This document shows, one piece after another, positions 8,805 through 17,569 of a stretch of 64,000 bases of DNA (its first letter is position 1; each line of letters starts with the position of its first letter). The notes beneath the pieces are model-generated. The model was not told where the DNA came from, did not search any database, and saw only the letters and a program-made list of their open reading frames with translations. The translations under genes were made by a program, and so were the position numbers. The stretch comes from Leifsonia xyli (GTDB taxonomy: Bacteria; Actinomycetota; Actinomycetes; Actinomycetales; Microbacteriaceae). Where the stretch lies: NCBI GenBank assembly GCA_003243275.1, contig QFQR01000001.1, positions 62,001-126,000 of the forward strand. The letters are read 5' to 3'.

Positions 8805-8852
8805 TGTCCGAAAACCTGTCCGTTTACTGTCCGTAGCCGTCCGTAAACGTCC
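8805..8852. repeat. Phased TGTCCG-like repeats with an inverted core at the element edge
   Basis: TGTCCG occurs at 8805, 8817 and 8828, CGTCCG at 8838 and CGTCC at 8848: five copies at 10-12 base spacing, on one face of the helix. Inside them CGTTTAC (8821-8827) and GTAAACG (8843-8849) form an inverted repeat around 15 bases. This pattern suits protein binding, for example recombinase or regulator sites, at the junction between accessory DNA and glnA. Confidence 0.5.
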
Positions 8853-8860
8853 AGAGGTAG

Positions 8861-8898
8861 ACTGAGCCCCAGACGGCAACTGCCGCCTGGGGCTCAGT
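8861..8898. terminator. Strong hairpin terminator downstream of glnA
   Basis: ACTGAGCCCCAG (8861-8872) pairs perfectly with CTGGGGCTCAGT (8887-8898), and CGGCA/TGCCG extend the stem inside. It lies about 50 bases after the glnA stop and could end transcription from both sides. Confidence 0.75.
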
Positions 8899-8948
8899 AA
8901 ATTGCTGGTCTCAAGAACCGGAAGTGTGGCTCTGAGGGCCTCCCGGAA

Positions 8949-10385
8949 TCAGACCCCGAAGTACAGCTCGTACTCGAAGGGGTGCGGGCGCTGGGCGAAG
9001 GGCAGGAGCTCCTTCTCGCGCTTGTAGTCGAGCCACGCGCCGATGAGGTCGGCCGTGAACACGCCGCCCTCGAGCAGGTAGTCGTGGTCGGCCTCGAGCG
9101 CGTCGAGCGCCTCGCCGAGCGAACCGGGCAGCTGCGGGATGCCCTTGGCCTCCTCGGGCGGCAGCTCGTAGAGGTCCTTGTCGACGGGCTCGTGCGGCTC
9201 GATCTTGTTCTTGATGCCGTCGATGCCCGCCATGAGCTGGGCCGCGAAGGCGAGGTACGGGTTGCCGGAGGCGTCGGGCGCGCGGTACTCGATGCGCTTG
9301 GCCTTCGGGTTGGTGCCCGTGATCGGGATGCGGATCGAGGCGGAGCGGTTGCCGGCCGAGTAGACCAGGTTGACGGGCGCCTCGAAGCCCGGGATGAGGC
9401 GGTGGTAGGAGTTCACCGTCGGGTTGGTGAACGCGGCGAGCGAGGCGGCGTGCTTCAGGATGCCGCCGATGTACCAGCGCGCGATGTCCGACAGCCCGCC
9501 GTAGCCCTGCTCGTCGTAGAACAGCGGCTTGCCGTCGTTCCACAGCGACTGGTGGGTGTGCATGCCCGAACCGTTGTCGCCCATGAGGGGCTTCGGCATG
9601 AAGGTCGCCGTCTTGCCCCACTCGAGCGCCGTGTTCTTGACGATGTACTTGAACTTCAGGATGTCGTCACCGGCGTGCACCATGGTGTCGAACTTGTAGT
9701 TGATCTCGCCCTGGCCCGCGGTGCCGACCTCGTGGTGGCTGCGCTCGACCTCGAGGCCGACCTCCTGCAGCTTCAGCACGATGTCGTCGCGCAGATCGGC
9801 GTGCTGGTCGACCGGGGTGACGGGGAAGTAGCCGCCCTTGTACGGGGTCTTGTTGGCGAGGTTGCCCCCCTCCTCGACCTTGGCCGAGTTCCAGGCGGCC
9901 TCCGAGGAGTCGACCTCGTAGTAGGACTTGTTCTGCTTCACCTCGTAGCGCACATCGTCGAAGATGTAGAACTCGGCCTCGGGCGCGAAGAACGCGGTGT
10001 CGGCGATGCCGGTCGAGGCGAGGTACTTCTCGGCCTTCTTGGCGACCTGGCGCGGGTCGCGGCCGTAGATCTCGCCGTTGCGCGGGTTGTAGATGTCGAA
10101 GATGATCACGAGCGTGCGCTCGGTGCGGAACGGGTCGACGTAGGCGGTCGAGATGTCCGGGATGAGCTGCAGGTCGGACTCGTGGATGGACTGAAAGCCG
10201 CGGATCGACGAACCGTCGAACAGCTGACCCACGGTGAAGAAGTCCTCATCCACGGTCGACGCCGGGATGTTGAAGTGCTGCTGCACTCCGGGAAGGTCGG
10301 TGAAGCGGATGTCGAGGAACTTGACGTCCGTGTCCGTGATGAACTTCAGCACCTCGGAGGAGTCGCTGAACAGAGGCTTGGACAT
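8949..10385 (-). CDS. glnA: Glutamine synthetase type I (GSI-beta)
   Basis: A 478-residue glutamine synthetase that makes glutamine from glutamate, ammonia and ATP; it acts as a cytoplasmic dodecamer. Signatures present are the beta-grasp start, FDGSSIRGF, the metal site [13 protein letters not shown], the ATP-site block [26 protein letters not shown], and the adenylylation loop [15 protein letters not shown]. The tyrosine in that loop marks the GSI-beta subtype, whose activity is switched by adenylylation. A full GlnR operator lies 71-108 bases upstream of the start, so it should be induced under nitrogen limitation. A GGAG ribosome site lies about 10 bases before ATG 10385. Confidence 0.98.
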   Translation of the reverse strand: MSKPLFSDSSEVLKFITDTDVKFLDIRFTDLPGVQQHFNIPASTVDEDFFTVGQLFDGSSIRGFQSIHESDLQLIPDISTAYVDPFRTERTLVIIFDIYNPRNGEIYGRDPRQVAKKAEKYLASTGIADTAFFAPEAEFYIFDDVRYEVKQNKSYYEVDSSEAAWNSAKVEEGGNLANKTPYKGGYFPVTPVDQHADLRDDIVLKLQEVGLEVERSHHEVGTAGQGEINYKFDTMVHAGDDILKFKYIVKNTALEWGKTATFMPKPLMGDNGSGMHTHQSLWNDGKPLFYDEQGYGGLSDIARWYIGGILKHAASLAAFTNPTVNSYHRLIPGFEAPVNLVYSAGNRSASIRIPITGTNPKAKRIEYRAPDASGNPYLAFAAQLMAGIDGIKNKIEPHEPVDKDLYELPPEEAKGIPQLPGSLGEALDALEADHDYLLEGGVFTADLIGAWLDYKREKELLPFAQRPHPFEYELYFGV

Positions 10386-10455
10386 AGGGGATTACTCCAA
10401 GGGCGTGGAACGAGTCGGCTGCGGGTGCAGCCGTTTCAGAGGGTAGGCCGACGGC

Positions 10456-10493
10456 ATTTCCCGACCGTGACCGGTTTGTTTCCGGCATGTTAC
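10456..10493 (-). promoter_or_regulatory. GlnR operator of glnA
   Basis: Read on the minus strand from 10493 to 10456, the site is GTAAC-n6-GAAAC-n6-GTCAC-n6-GAAAT. This matches the actinobacterial GlnR box (gTnAC-n6-GaAAc repeated) at all four half-sites with exact spacing. It lies in the divergent region between glnA and the RDD gene and is oriented towards glnA. Confidence 0.85.
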
Positions 10494-10516
10494 GCGCTGC
10501 TGCCTAGGGTGAGAAG

Positions 10517-10939
10517 GTGACATCGGATCCCGCCGCACCCACCGAGAACCGCTGGCCGGGTGAACGCCTGGGGTTGCCGGCGACCGGCCCGCGATCCGTC
10601 GGCCGCTTCGGACGACGTCTGGTGGCGATCCTGATCGACTGGGGGATCGCGTACCTGCTGTCGTGGGCGTTCTTCCCGACGGCGCTCGGCACCGACCCGC
10701 TCATCACGCTGGGCATCTTCGCGCTGCTGCAGTACCTCTTCCTGCTGGTCACGAACGGCAGCCTCGGTCACCTGATCGTGCGGCTGCGCGTCGTGCCGCT
10801 CACCGGGGGGTATCTGGGACTCTGGCGTCCGGCCGTGCGCACCCTCCTCCTCTCGCTCGCGATTCCCGCGCTGATCTGGGATCGCGACCAGCGAGGTCTG
10901 CACGACAAGGCCGCAGGAACCATCCTCCTGCGGGTCTGA
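10517..10939 (+). CDS. RDD-family membrane protein
   Basis: A 140-residue protein with the RDD signature: arginine in the first helix (RFGRRLVAILIDWGIAYLL), aspartate in the same helix, and a C-terminal WDRDQRGLHDKAAGT block that closes the domain. Three membrane segments are visible (about residues 36-53, 64-83, 103-118). RDD proteins have been linked to transport or to handling of neighbouring enzymes, but none here has a known role. GTG 10517 is preceded by GAGAAG. It is divergent from glnA and shares its upstream region. Confidence 0.85.
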   Translation: MTSDPAAPTENRWPGERLGLPATGPRSVGRFGRRLVAILIDWGIAYLLSWAFFPTALGTDPLITLGIFALLQYLFLLVTNGSLGHLIVRLRVVPLTGGYLGLWRPAVRTLLLSLAIPALIWDRDQRGLHDKAAGTILLRV

Positions 10940-10954
10940 TCCGCACCGACTGTC

Positions 10955-10976
10955 CCCCGCCGCTTGCGAAGCGGGG
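10955..10976 (+). terminator. Possible terminator of the RDD gene
   Basis: CCCCGC (10955-10960) pairs with GCGGGG (10971-10976) around CGCTTGCGAA, 16 bases after the RDD stop. No T-run follows. A second tight palindrome, GCCTCAG-TT-CTGAGGC, occupies 10995-11010 and may be a hairpin or an operator for the next gene. Confidence 0.4.
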
Positions 10977-11057
10977 TACGCCTGGAGCAAACTTGCCTCA
11001 GTTCTGAGGCGACCCGAACGCTTCCGCTCAACATTCCAGCGAGCGAGGTGACGGGGC

Positions 11058-12047
11058 ATGACCACTATCGGACACCGCGGTTACGTTCATCACGGGATGG
11101 TGTCGCCCGACCGACACTCCGCTCGCCGCCCTGCCGCCTGGCACCCGACGCCCGCAGCTCGGGGTCTCCGCCGTATCGCGATCGTCGTGATCGCCTCGGC
11201 CGCGGCCGTCTACGCGAGTTCCGCGGTCGGTGTGGGCGCATCCGCGCAGCCGGTGCTCATGCCCCAGCTCGCCACGCTGGCGGAGCCCTCGGCGACGACG
11301 ATGCGCGACGCGATCGTCGCCCGCCTGGACGAGCTCCGGAGCGCCACCGCCGCGGCGACGGATGAGCTCGACGCATCCGAGGGCAAGGTGCTCGACGAGA
11401 CCGCCCGCACGGGGCTCGCGCAGGCGCTCCGTGAGGCGGACGCGGTGGTGGTGGCGGCGCAGCAGCAGCTGATCTGGCCCGACGGCGCGCTCCCGGCGGC
11501 ATCCGGCGAGGCGGTCTACGCAGACCTCGCGGACGTGGGGGCGAGTGTGGATGCGGGTGTCACCGCCGTCACGGAGTCCGTCGACGCCTGGACCGCCGAG
11601 CAGGCGCGCCTCGCCGCCGAGGAGGAGGCGCGTCGCGCCGCGGAGCGCGCCGCAGCATCCCGGCCAGGCGTCGCGCGGGCCGCAGCCCCCGCCGGGGCGA
11701 CGGGAGGGCTGGCGGTCATCGAGTCGATCTGGACCAGCGGCGGCCAGGCCGAGATCGACGCGTGCCGCGGATCGGTCGACATGCCCGACATCGCGAGCTA
11801 CCTCGGCGGCGGCTTCTACGCGGCGGAGCACTGGCGGTGCGGCGGGAGCGCGTGGGGCGGCGTCGGTGCGGGGGCGATCGTGCAGTTCCCCGGCTACGGC
11901 GTCTATCAGGTCGTCGGCCGGGTGGGTGGTCTGGTCTACGGTGTCGACGCCTCCGCGGTGCCCGCCGGCTACGACGGCTACTACCAGACCTGCATCGGCG
12001 GCAGCTCGAGCAACATGACGGTGTGGTTGCTCAGCCGCGTCGGGTGA
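11058..12047 (+). CDS. Secreted or membrane-anchored Ala-rich protein of unknown function
   Basis: A 329-residue protein with a 35-residue basic leader and one hydrophobic segment (GLRRIAIVVIASAAAVYASS, about residues 36-55). This is a long signal peptide or an anchor. It is followed by an alanine-rich helical stalk with likely coiled coil (EEEARRAAERAAASR near 195) and a C-terminal domain from about residue 215 with two cysteine pairs (DACRGS, WRCGGS, QTCIGG) and many glycines and aromatics. I do not recognise that domain; it recalls cell-wall-associated modules. GAGGTGACGGGG precedes ATG 11058. The stop is 15 bases from the convergent DUF4191 gene. Confidence 0.75.
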   Translation: MTTIGHRGYVHHGMVSPDRHSARRPAAWHPTPAARGLRRIAIVVIASAAAVYASSAVGVGASAQPVLMPQLATLAEPSATTMRDAIVARLDELRSATAAATDELDASEGKVLDETARTGLAQALREADAVVVAAQQQLIWPDGALPAASGEAVYADLADVGASVDAGVTAVTESVDAWTAEQARLAAEEEARRAAERAAASRPGVARAAAPAGATGGLAVIESIWTSGGQAEIDACRGSVDMPDIASYLGGGFYAAEHWRCGGSAWGGVGAGAIVQFPGYGVYQVVGRVGGLVYGVDASAVPAGYDGYYQTCIGGSSSNMTVWLLSRVG

Positions 12048-12062
12048 CTCGGGTGAGCGGGA

Positions 12063-12764
12063 TCAGCGCGGGCGCGGCGCGCGCATCCGCTGCGGGTCGA
12101 TCCCCCCGGGGATCTTGAACCCCTTCACCTTCGCCACCGAGGTGAGACGCTTGTCGACCTGCAGCACCTCGGCCTTGGTGAGTTTGCGCGGGAACTTGTT
12201 CAGCGCAGTCGGCACCTTGTGCAGCGGCAACGAACCGCTGTCCGGCCCCACGAAGAGCAGATGCACGGGCACGTTCGGCAGGAGGCGGGCGACGGAGGCG
12301 CGCTCCTTCTCGATCATCGGCTGGGTGCGCGAGAGCGGCCCCTCGCCGATGAGCACGACACCCGGTCGGCCGACCGCGCGGTAGACGGCATCCCGGGTCT
12401 TCGCGCTGAACGCGACCGGCTCCTCGCTGCCGATCCAGGAGCGGCGCAGCCCGCTCTTGAGCACGGCACCCACCGCTCCCGGCTGCCCGGCGATCTGCGA
12501 GTACGCGGCGCGCTCGGCACGCCGGCCGAGCACCACGAGCACGAGCAGCACACCCGCGAGCACACCCGTCACGATCGTCAGGATGATCGCGATGATGCTC
12601 TCGGCGAAGAACGCGATCGCGAGCACGATCGAGACCGCGATCGGCAGGATGAACGCGAGGATGAGGAACCAGGTGATGGTCGAGTCGGCTCGACGGGTCA
12701 TCTGGTAGACCTGCCACATCTGCTTGATGCGACCGGGCTCCTTCTCGGGGGTGCTGCGTGCCAT
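12063..12764 (-). CDS. DUF4191 integral membrane protein
   Basis: A 233-residue protein with two adjacent membrane helices (about residues 30-52 and 56-80) followed by a soluble domain that contains GVVLIGEGPLSRTQPMIEKE and PVHLLFVGPDSGSLPLHKV. This is the DUF4191 pattern, found next to lipA in many actinobacteria, and lipA is indeed the neighbour upstream on the same strand (21-base gap). Co-transcription with lipB-lipA is likely. Its role is unknown. Confidence 0.85.
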   Translation of the reverse strand: MARSTPEKEPGRIKQMWQVYQMTRRADSTITWFLILAFILPIAVSIVLAIAFFAESIIAIILTIVTGVLAGVLLVLVVLGRRAERAAYSQIAGQPGAVGAVLKSGLRRSWIGSEEPVAFSAKTRDAVYRAVGRPGVVLIGEGPLSRTQPMIEKERASVARLLPNVPVHLLFVGPDSGSLPLHKVPTALNKFPRKLTKAEVLQVDKRLTSVAKVKGFKIPGGIDPQRMRAPRPR

Positions 12765-12785
12765 GCCCTCCAGCCTAGATGGCGT

Positions 12786-13778
12786 TCATCGGCTCGCCGC
12801 CCGCGCGAATCCGAGTTCGCTGTCGGCGAGATGCTGCAGCTCCTCCGGGATCTCGCGCCCCTTCGCGAGCATGGATCGCGCCCACAGCCGGCCCGCGCGA
12901 TAGCTCGACCGCACGAGCGGGCCCGCGAGCACCCCGAGGAAGCCGAGCTCCTCGGCCTCCTGGGCGAGCTCGACGAACTCCTCGGGTCGCAGCCAGCGGG
13001 CGACCGGGAGGTGGCGGGGCGTGGGGCGCAGATACTGGGTCACCGTGATGATGTCGCATCCCGCGTGCCGCAGGTCGCTGAGGGCTTGAGTGATCTCGTG
13101 CCGCTCCTCGCCCATCCCGAGGATGAGGTTCGACTTCGTGACGAGACCCGCCTCATGCGCCTGCGTCAGCACCCCGAGCGAGCGCTCGTAGCGGAACGCC
13201 GGACGGATGCGCGTGAAGAGCCGTGGCACCGTCTCCACGTTGTGCGCGAAGACCTCCGGCCTGCTCGAGAACACCTCCCCGAGCAGTTCGGGGTTCCCGG
13301 AGAAGTCGGTCGCCAGGATCTCGACACCGGTGCCCGGATTCGCCGCGTGGATCGCGCGCACCGTCTCGGCATGGAGCCAGGCGCCCTCGTCGGGCAGATC
13401 GTCCCGGGCGACGCCGGTGACCGTCGCGTAGCGCAGACCCATCCGCTGCACCGACTCCGCCACCCGTCGCGGTTCGTCGGTGTCGTAGTCGGCGGGTTTT
13501 CCGGTGTCGATCTGGCAGAAGTCGCAGCGCCTCGTGCACTGGCTGCCGCCGATCAGGAACGTCGCCTCGCGATCCTCCCAGCATTCGTAGATGTTCGGGC
13601 AGCCCGCCTCCTGGCAGACCGTGTGCAGCTCCTCGGACGCGACGAGAGACCGCAGCGCCGTGTACTCGGGGCCCATCCGCGCGCGGGTCTTGATCCATTC
13701 CGGCTTGCGCTCGATCGGGGTCTGCGCGTTCCGCACCTCGAGGCGCAGCAGCTTGCGGCCTGCGGGCTCGGCGCTCAC
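12786..13778 (-). CDS. lipA: Lipoyl synthase
   Basis: A 330-residue radical-SAM enzyme that inserts two sulfurs into the octanoyl chain carried by lipoyl domains. The auxiliary cluster motif [12 protein letters not shown] (C-x4-C-x5-C) and the radical-SAM motif CTRRCDFCQ (C-x3-C-x2-C) are both intact, and the C-terminal RSSYRAG serine motif is present. The GTG start at 13778 overlaps the lipB stop as GTGA; the frame stays open further upstream through lipB, but that part is not lipA. It works with lipB, and its products SucB and other E2 proteins need the cofactor; sucB lies 2 kb away. Confidence 0.97.
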   Translation of the reverse strand: MSAEPAGRKLLRLEVRNAQTPIERKPEWIKTRARMGPEYTALRSLVASEELHTVCQEAGCPNIYECWEDREATFLIGGSQCTRRCDFCQIDTGKPADYDTDEPRRVAESVQRMGLRYATVTGVARDDLPDEGAWLHAETVRAIHAANPGTGVEILATDFSGNPELLGEVFSSRPEVFAHNVETVPRLFTRIRPAFRYERSLGVLTQAHEAGLVTKSNLILGMGEERHEITQALSDLRHAGCDIITVTQYLRPTPRHLPVARWLRPEEFVELAQEAEELGFLGVLAGPLVRSSYRAGRLWARSMLAKGREIPEELQHLADSELGFARAASR

Positions 13779-14434
13779 GCGAGCACCGCCGTGGCGCGCA
13801 GGCTTCCCGCGAGCGCGCCCTCGAAACGGGCCGTCACGAGCGGCACGACGTCGCGCGGGGTGATCTCGCGGCCGAGCTCGCGACTCACGGTCGTGACGCC
13901 CGCGTCGCGGATGCCGCACGGGACGATGGCGCGGTACGGCTCGAGCGCGTTGCTGCAGTTGAGGGCGAACCCGTGCATGGTCACGCCCTCGGCGACCCGG
14001 ATGCCGATGGCGGCGATCTTGTCGGCCGGGCCTCCCGCGCGCTCGATCCAGACGCCGCTGCGGCCCTCGACGCGGGTTCCGGCGACTCCGAGCTCGTCGA
14101 GCACGCCGAGGAGGAGGTCCTCGAGTCGCCGCACGTAGGCCACGACGTCGATCGGATCGCTGAGCCGCAGGATCGGATAGCCGACGAGTTGGCCCGGCCC
14201 GTGCCAGGTGATCTTGCCGCCGCGATCGACGTCGACGACGGGGGTCCCGTCGAGAGGCCGTTCGTGCGGCTCGGTGCGTCTGCCCGCCGTGTAGACCGGC
14301 GGGTGCTCGAGAAGGAGGACGGTATCCGGCGCCCGGCCGCTCGCGACGTCGGCGTGCAGGGCACGCTGGCGTTCGAGGGCCGTCGAATACGACACGGAGT
14401 TGGCGCTTAGCCCCGCGTCGACGTAGTCGACCAC
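13775..14434 (-). CDS. lipB: Octanoyl-ACP:protein N-octanoyltransferase
   Basis: A 219-residue enzyme that moves octanoate from acyl carrier protein to lipoyl-domain lysines, the first step of lipoate synthesis. The LipB blocks [18 protein letters not shown] (near residue 71), HGFALNCSN and PCGI are visible. The last two include the catalytic cysteine, and the lysine partner is in DKIAAIGIR. Its stop overlaps the lipA start by 4 bases, so the two are translationally coupled. The ATG start at 14434 faces a divergent kinase-like gene 109 bases away. Confidence 0.96.
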   Translation of the reverse strand: MVDYVDAGLSANSVSYSTALERQRALHADVASGRAPDTVLLLEHPPVYTAGRRTEPHERPLDGTPVVDVDRGGKITWHGPGQLVGYPILRLSDPIDVVAYVRRLEDLLLGVLDELGVAGTRVEGRSGVWIERAGGPADKIAAIGIRVAEGVTMHGFALNCSNALEPYRAIVPCGIRDAGVTTVSRELGREITPRDVVPLVTARFEGALAGSLRATAVLA

Positions 14435-14543
14435 GCGGCAAGCCTAGCTCGAAGCCTCCTCCCCAAGTGGCGCTCGCCCGGTGTTGTCCCGGATCCGGCG
14501 GCCGGCCGGATCAGGGGGCTGTGCGGTGGGGGAGCATCGGGGG

Positions 14544-15947
14544 ATGACGTCGCCTCCGATTCCCGGGATCCGGGTCCTGCGACCCCTCGCGCGCGATCCG
14601 CACCTCGAGAGTCTGCTCGTGCAGCTCGAGCTGCCGGAGCCCCGGCCCGCGGTGCTCGCGCGCGCACGCGATGGCCGGGGTGCGGAGTCGCGACGGGTCG
14701 AGCTCGTCGCGCTCGATCGCGCCCGCGGGCCGGGCGTGGTGGAGCTTCTCGACGTGCGCGACGACGACTGCGCTCCGGCTCTGCTCCTGCAGCATGTGAG
14801 CGGCCCGCTCCTCTCGGTGCTCCTGGCCGAACGGGAGCAGTGGAGGGCCGGCGAGGCCGTCGCCGTGCTGGAGCCGCTCGCGATCGCGCTCGCGAGGATG
14901 CACGCGGCAGGGGTCGCGCACGGCGCGCTGGACGCCTCGCGGGTGGTGTCGACCGCCGCAGGCCCCGTGATCGTCGACCTCAGCCGCGCCGAGCTCTTCG
15001 ACGCGGGCGCGCCCGAGGTCGTGCTGGCCCGGCTCGACACGGTCGTGCGCGATCGACTCGCGCTGCGCGGCATCGGGGTGGAGCTGCTGCGTCGCGTCAG
15101 CGGTTCGCGGTCGCAGGCGGCGCGGTTGCTCGCCGACCAGGTGGAGCTCGCACCCGCGGAGCGGGTGATCGACACCCTCGTGGCGGGGTCGCGGGAGCTG
15201 GCCGCGCCGATCCCGGTCGACGCGGAGCCGGAGGCCGTGGCGCGAGATGAGACGCCGTCGACGGATGCCGCGCCGCACGGCGGCGCGCGGCTCATCCCGG
15301 TCAGCGCACCCCCGGCATCCGCGGAGCACCCGTCGCCCGCCCGGAGCGGAGCCCGGATGCTCGGCGTGCCCCTCGGCGCGCTCCGGGCCCGACTGACCGC
15401 GTGGGGTGCGCCGCTGCGTGCGCGGATCGACGCGCTTCCGACGTGGCGGCGCCGCGTCGTGCTCGCGGGCTGCGCCGCGACCGCGACCGCCGCCGTGCTC
15501 CTCGCGACGGCGCCCTCCGGGGGAGCGGCCCCCGGCGGCCGGGCCACGCCGACCCCCACGGCCTCCGCGAGCGGCGCAGCCGTCCCCGACGCAGCTGCCG
15601 CGGTGCTCCAAGGCGATGACCCGGTCGCCGCGGCGACCGCCCTGCTCGCGCGCCGGGAGGAGTGCTTCACCGAGCTCTCGACCCTCTGTCTCGAGGAGGT
15701 CGATCAGCCGGGCTCCGCGGCCCTCGCGGTCGACCGCGCGGGCATCCGGGCACTCCGCGCGGGTGCCGAGGCGGAGGTCCCGCGTCCGCAGCCGGGTGAG
15801 CTGCGTGTCGTGGAACGGCTCGGCGATGGGGCGCTGCTCGCCATCGGCCCGGAGACGGCTCCGGCCTCGCTCCTCGTGATGAGGAGCGAGGCCGGGTGGC
15901 GTATCCGCGACTGGATCGCGGCCGAGACCGTGTCGGGGATGCCCTAG
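14544..15947 (+). CDS. Degenerate protein-kinase-like membrane protein
   Basis: A 467-residue protein. The N-terminal 250 residues resemble a serine/threonine kinase fold: a hinge-like LLQHVSGPLLSVLL, then ALARMHAAGVAHGALDASRVV and GPVIVDLSRAEL, which sit where kinases have HRD..N and DFG. The catalytic HRD aspartate is alanine (HGALD) and DFG reads DLS, so it is probably a pseudokinase. A membrane helix follows (about residues 302-325), then a Thr/Pro/Ala linker and an outer domain of about 115 residues with two cysteines. Its tail overlaps the convergent sucB gene by 4 bases (CTAG gives both stops). The ATG at 14544 follows GGGGGAG; an in-frame start further upstream is possible. Confidence 0.7.
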   Translation: MTSPPIPGIRVLRPLARDPHLESLLVQLELPEPRPAVLARARDGRGAESRRVELVALDRARGPGVVELLDVRDDDCAPALLLQHVSGPLLSVLLAEREQWRAGEAVAVLEPLAIALARMHAAGVAHGALDASRVVSTAAGPVIVDLSRAELFDAGAPEVVLARLDTVVRDRLALRGIGVELLRRVSGSRSQAARLLADQVELAPAERVIDTLVAGSRELAAPIPVDAEPEAVARDETPSTDAAPHGGARLIPVSAPPASAEHPSPARSGARMLGVPLGALRARLTAWGAPLRARIDALPTWRRRVVLAGCAATATAAVLLATAPSGGAAPGGRATPTPTASASGAAVPDAAAAVLQGDDPVAAATALLARREECFTELSTLCLEEVDQPGSAALAVDRAGIRALRAGAEAEVPRPQPGELRVVERLGDGALLAIGPETAPASLLVMRSEAGWRIRDWIAAETVSGMP

Positions 15948-17521
15948 ATGCCGAGCGAGCCGCGGAAGTCGCCCGCCTCGAGCCGGTTCTTGACGGCGGT
16001 GAGGAAGCGAGCCGCATCCGCGCCGTCGACGATCCGGTGGTCATACGAGAGCGCGAGATACACGGTCGAGCGGATGGCGATGGCGTCGGTGCCGCCCTCG
16101 CTCATCACGACCGGCTTCTTCGCGACGATTCCCGTGCCGAGGATCGCGACCTGCGGCAGGAACACGAGCGGCGTGTCGAAGAGGGCGCCGCGCGATCCGG
16201 TGTTCGTGAGGGTGAAGGTGCCACCCGCGAGCTCGTCGGGCTTCAGCCGGTTGCCGCGCGTGCGCTCGGCGAGGTCGGCGATCTCCTTCGCGAGACCCGC
16301 GATGTCGAGGTCACCGGCGTTCCGGATGACCGGCGTGAGTAGGCCGCGCTCGGTGTCGACCGCGATCGAGAGGTTCTCGGTGTCGGGGTAGACGATGTTC
16401 TCGCCGTCGACGGTCGCGTTGATGATCGGGAAGCTCCGCAGGGCCTCGGTGGCGGCGAGGGCGAAGAACGGCATGAACGAGAGCTTCATGCCGGTCTTCT
16501 CGAGGAACTCGCCCTTGACCTCGTCGCGCAGCGACGCGATCCGGGTGACGTCGGCCTCGACGACGCTCGTGAGCTGGGCGGTCGTGGTCATCGAGACCAC
16601 GGCGCGCTCCGCGACGACCTTGCGCAGACGGGTCATCGGAACCGTCGTGCCACGCAGCGGAGAGACCTCGCTCGCGACAGGCGCAGCGGCGGCCGGCTCG
16701 GCCGCGACCGCGGGAGCCTCCGGTGCCGCGACCTCGGTCGCGACGGCCGCGAGCACGTCCTGCTTGCGGATGCGTCCGCCGACCCCGGTGCCGGTCACTT
16801 CGTCGAGCTCCACGCCCTTCTCGTTCGCGAGCTTGCGCACGATCGGGGTGACGTAGCCGGCGTGAGAGGTCGTGGCGGGGCTCGCCGCGGGCGTCTCGTC
16901 CGCCACGACGGGCGCCTCGACCACGGGCGCCTCGACCACGGGCGCCTCGACGACCGGTGCCTCGACGACCGGTGCCTCGACGACCGGAGCCTCGACGACC
17001 GGAGCCTCAGCCGGAGCCGCTTCCGCGACCGGGGCGGGCGCCTCGGCGGGAGCGGGCTCGGCGACGGAGGCCGAGGGCGCGTCGATCGGTGCCTCGGGGA
17101 TCGTCACCGCTGGTGCCTCCGGCTGCGCGGTGAACGAGGGTGCTGCGACGTACGCGGGCGCCTCCACCGGAGCGGGCACCTCGACCGCCGGAGCAGCCTC
17201 GGCGGCCGGTGCCGCCTCCGGTGCCGCAGCTTCAGCCTGCGGCGCAGCGGCCTCCGGTGCGGGGGCGGCCGCGCCGCCACCCGAGCCGTCGCCGATACGC
17301 ACGAGCGGCGCACCGACCTCGACGGTCTCGTCCTCGGCCACGAGGATCTCCTCGATCACGCCGGCGACGGGTGAGGGGATTTCGGTGTCGACCTTGTCGG
17401 TCGAGACCTCGAGCAGAGGTTCGTCGACCTCCACGCGGTCGCCGACCTTCTTCAGCCAGCGGGTCACCGTACCTTCCGTGACACTCTCGCCGAGTGCCGG
17501 GAGGCTGACGGATTCGCTCAT
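15944..17521 (-). CDS. sucB: Dihydrolipoamide acyltransferase E2 (2-oxoglutarate dehydrogenase complex)
   Basis: The 525-residue E2 carries a single lipoyl domain at residues 1-77 with the lipoylation site EVSTDKVDTEIPSP. A long Ala/Pro/Glu linker contains seven VVEAP-type repeats (about residues 172-206), then a peripheral-subunit-binding domain (TPIVRKLANEKGVELDEVTGTG) and the catalytic domain, which ends with the active-site LSYDHRIVDGADAARFL (His and Asp). It transfers succinyl (or acyl) groups to CoA. lpdA, 48 bases upstream on the same strand, encodes the E3 partner, and the lipoate enzymes are close by. An E2 with one lipoyl domain and a binding domain is complete; whether succinyl or branched-chain acyl is its substrate is not certain. 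Confidence 0.93.
   Translation of the reverse strand: MSESVSLPALGESVTEGTVTRWLKKVGDRVEVDEPLLEVSTDKVDTEIPSPVAGVIEEILVAEDETVEVGAPLVRIGDGSGGGAAAPAPEAAAPQAEAAAPEAAPAAEAAPAVEVPAPVEAPAYVAAPSFTAQPEAPAVTIPEAPIDAPSASVAEPAPAEAPAPVAEAAPAEAPVVEAPVVEAPVVEAPVVEAPVVEAPVVEAPVVADETPAASPATTSHAGYVTPIVRKLANEKGVELDEVTGTGVGGRIRKQDVLAAVATEVAAPEAPAVAAEPAAAAPVASEVSPLRGTTVPMTRLRKVVAERAVVSMTTTAQLTSVVEADVTRIASLRDEVKGEFLEKTGMKLSFMPFFALAATEALRSFPIINATVDGENIVYPDTENLSIAVDTERGLLTPVIRNAGDLDIAGLAKEIADLAERTRGNRLKPDELAGGTFTLTNTGSRGALFDTPLVFLPQVAILGTGIVAKKPVVMSEGGTDAIAIRSTVYLALSYDHRIVDGADAARFLTAVKNRLEAGDFRGSLGI
16902..17006. repeat. Seven 15-base tandem repeats inside sucB
   Basis: Seven tandem 15-base units encode the five-residue motif APVVE (last unit APVVA) in the E2 linker. 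The units fall into near-identical pairs, for example TCGACCACGGGCGCC twice and TCGACGACCGGAGCC twice, which is what slipped-strand copying leaves. Copy number may differ between strains. Confidence 0.9.
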
Positions 17522-17569
17522 CGGTGGTGCTCCTTAATCAGCCGTGTCGTTCTAGCTTAGCCGCGGGAC

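Noticed and set aside
8805..8852. Possible CRISPR array
   Set aside because: The repeat unit is only six bases at 10-12 base spacing, with no spacers of array length and no cas genes.
8982..10520. Long plus-strand open frame opposite glnA
   Set aside because: A shadow of the glutamine synthetase gene; low-complexity Val/Leu/Arg translation and no family match.
13779..14441. Continuation of the lipA frame upstream through lipB
   Set aside because: The upstream part is the wrong frame of lipB, which shows all LipB motifs; lipA starts at the GTG overlapping the lipB stop.
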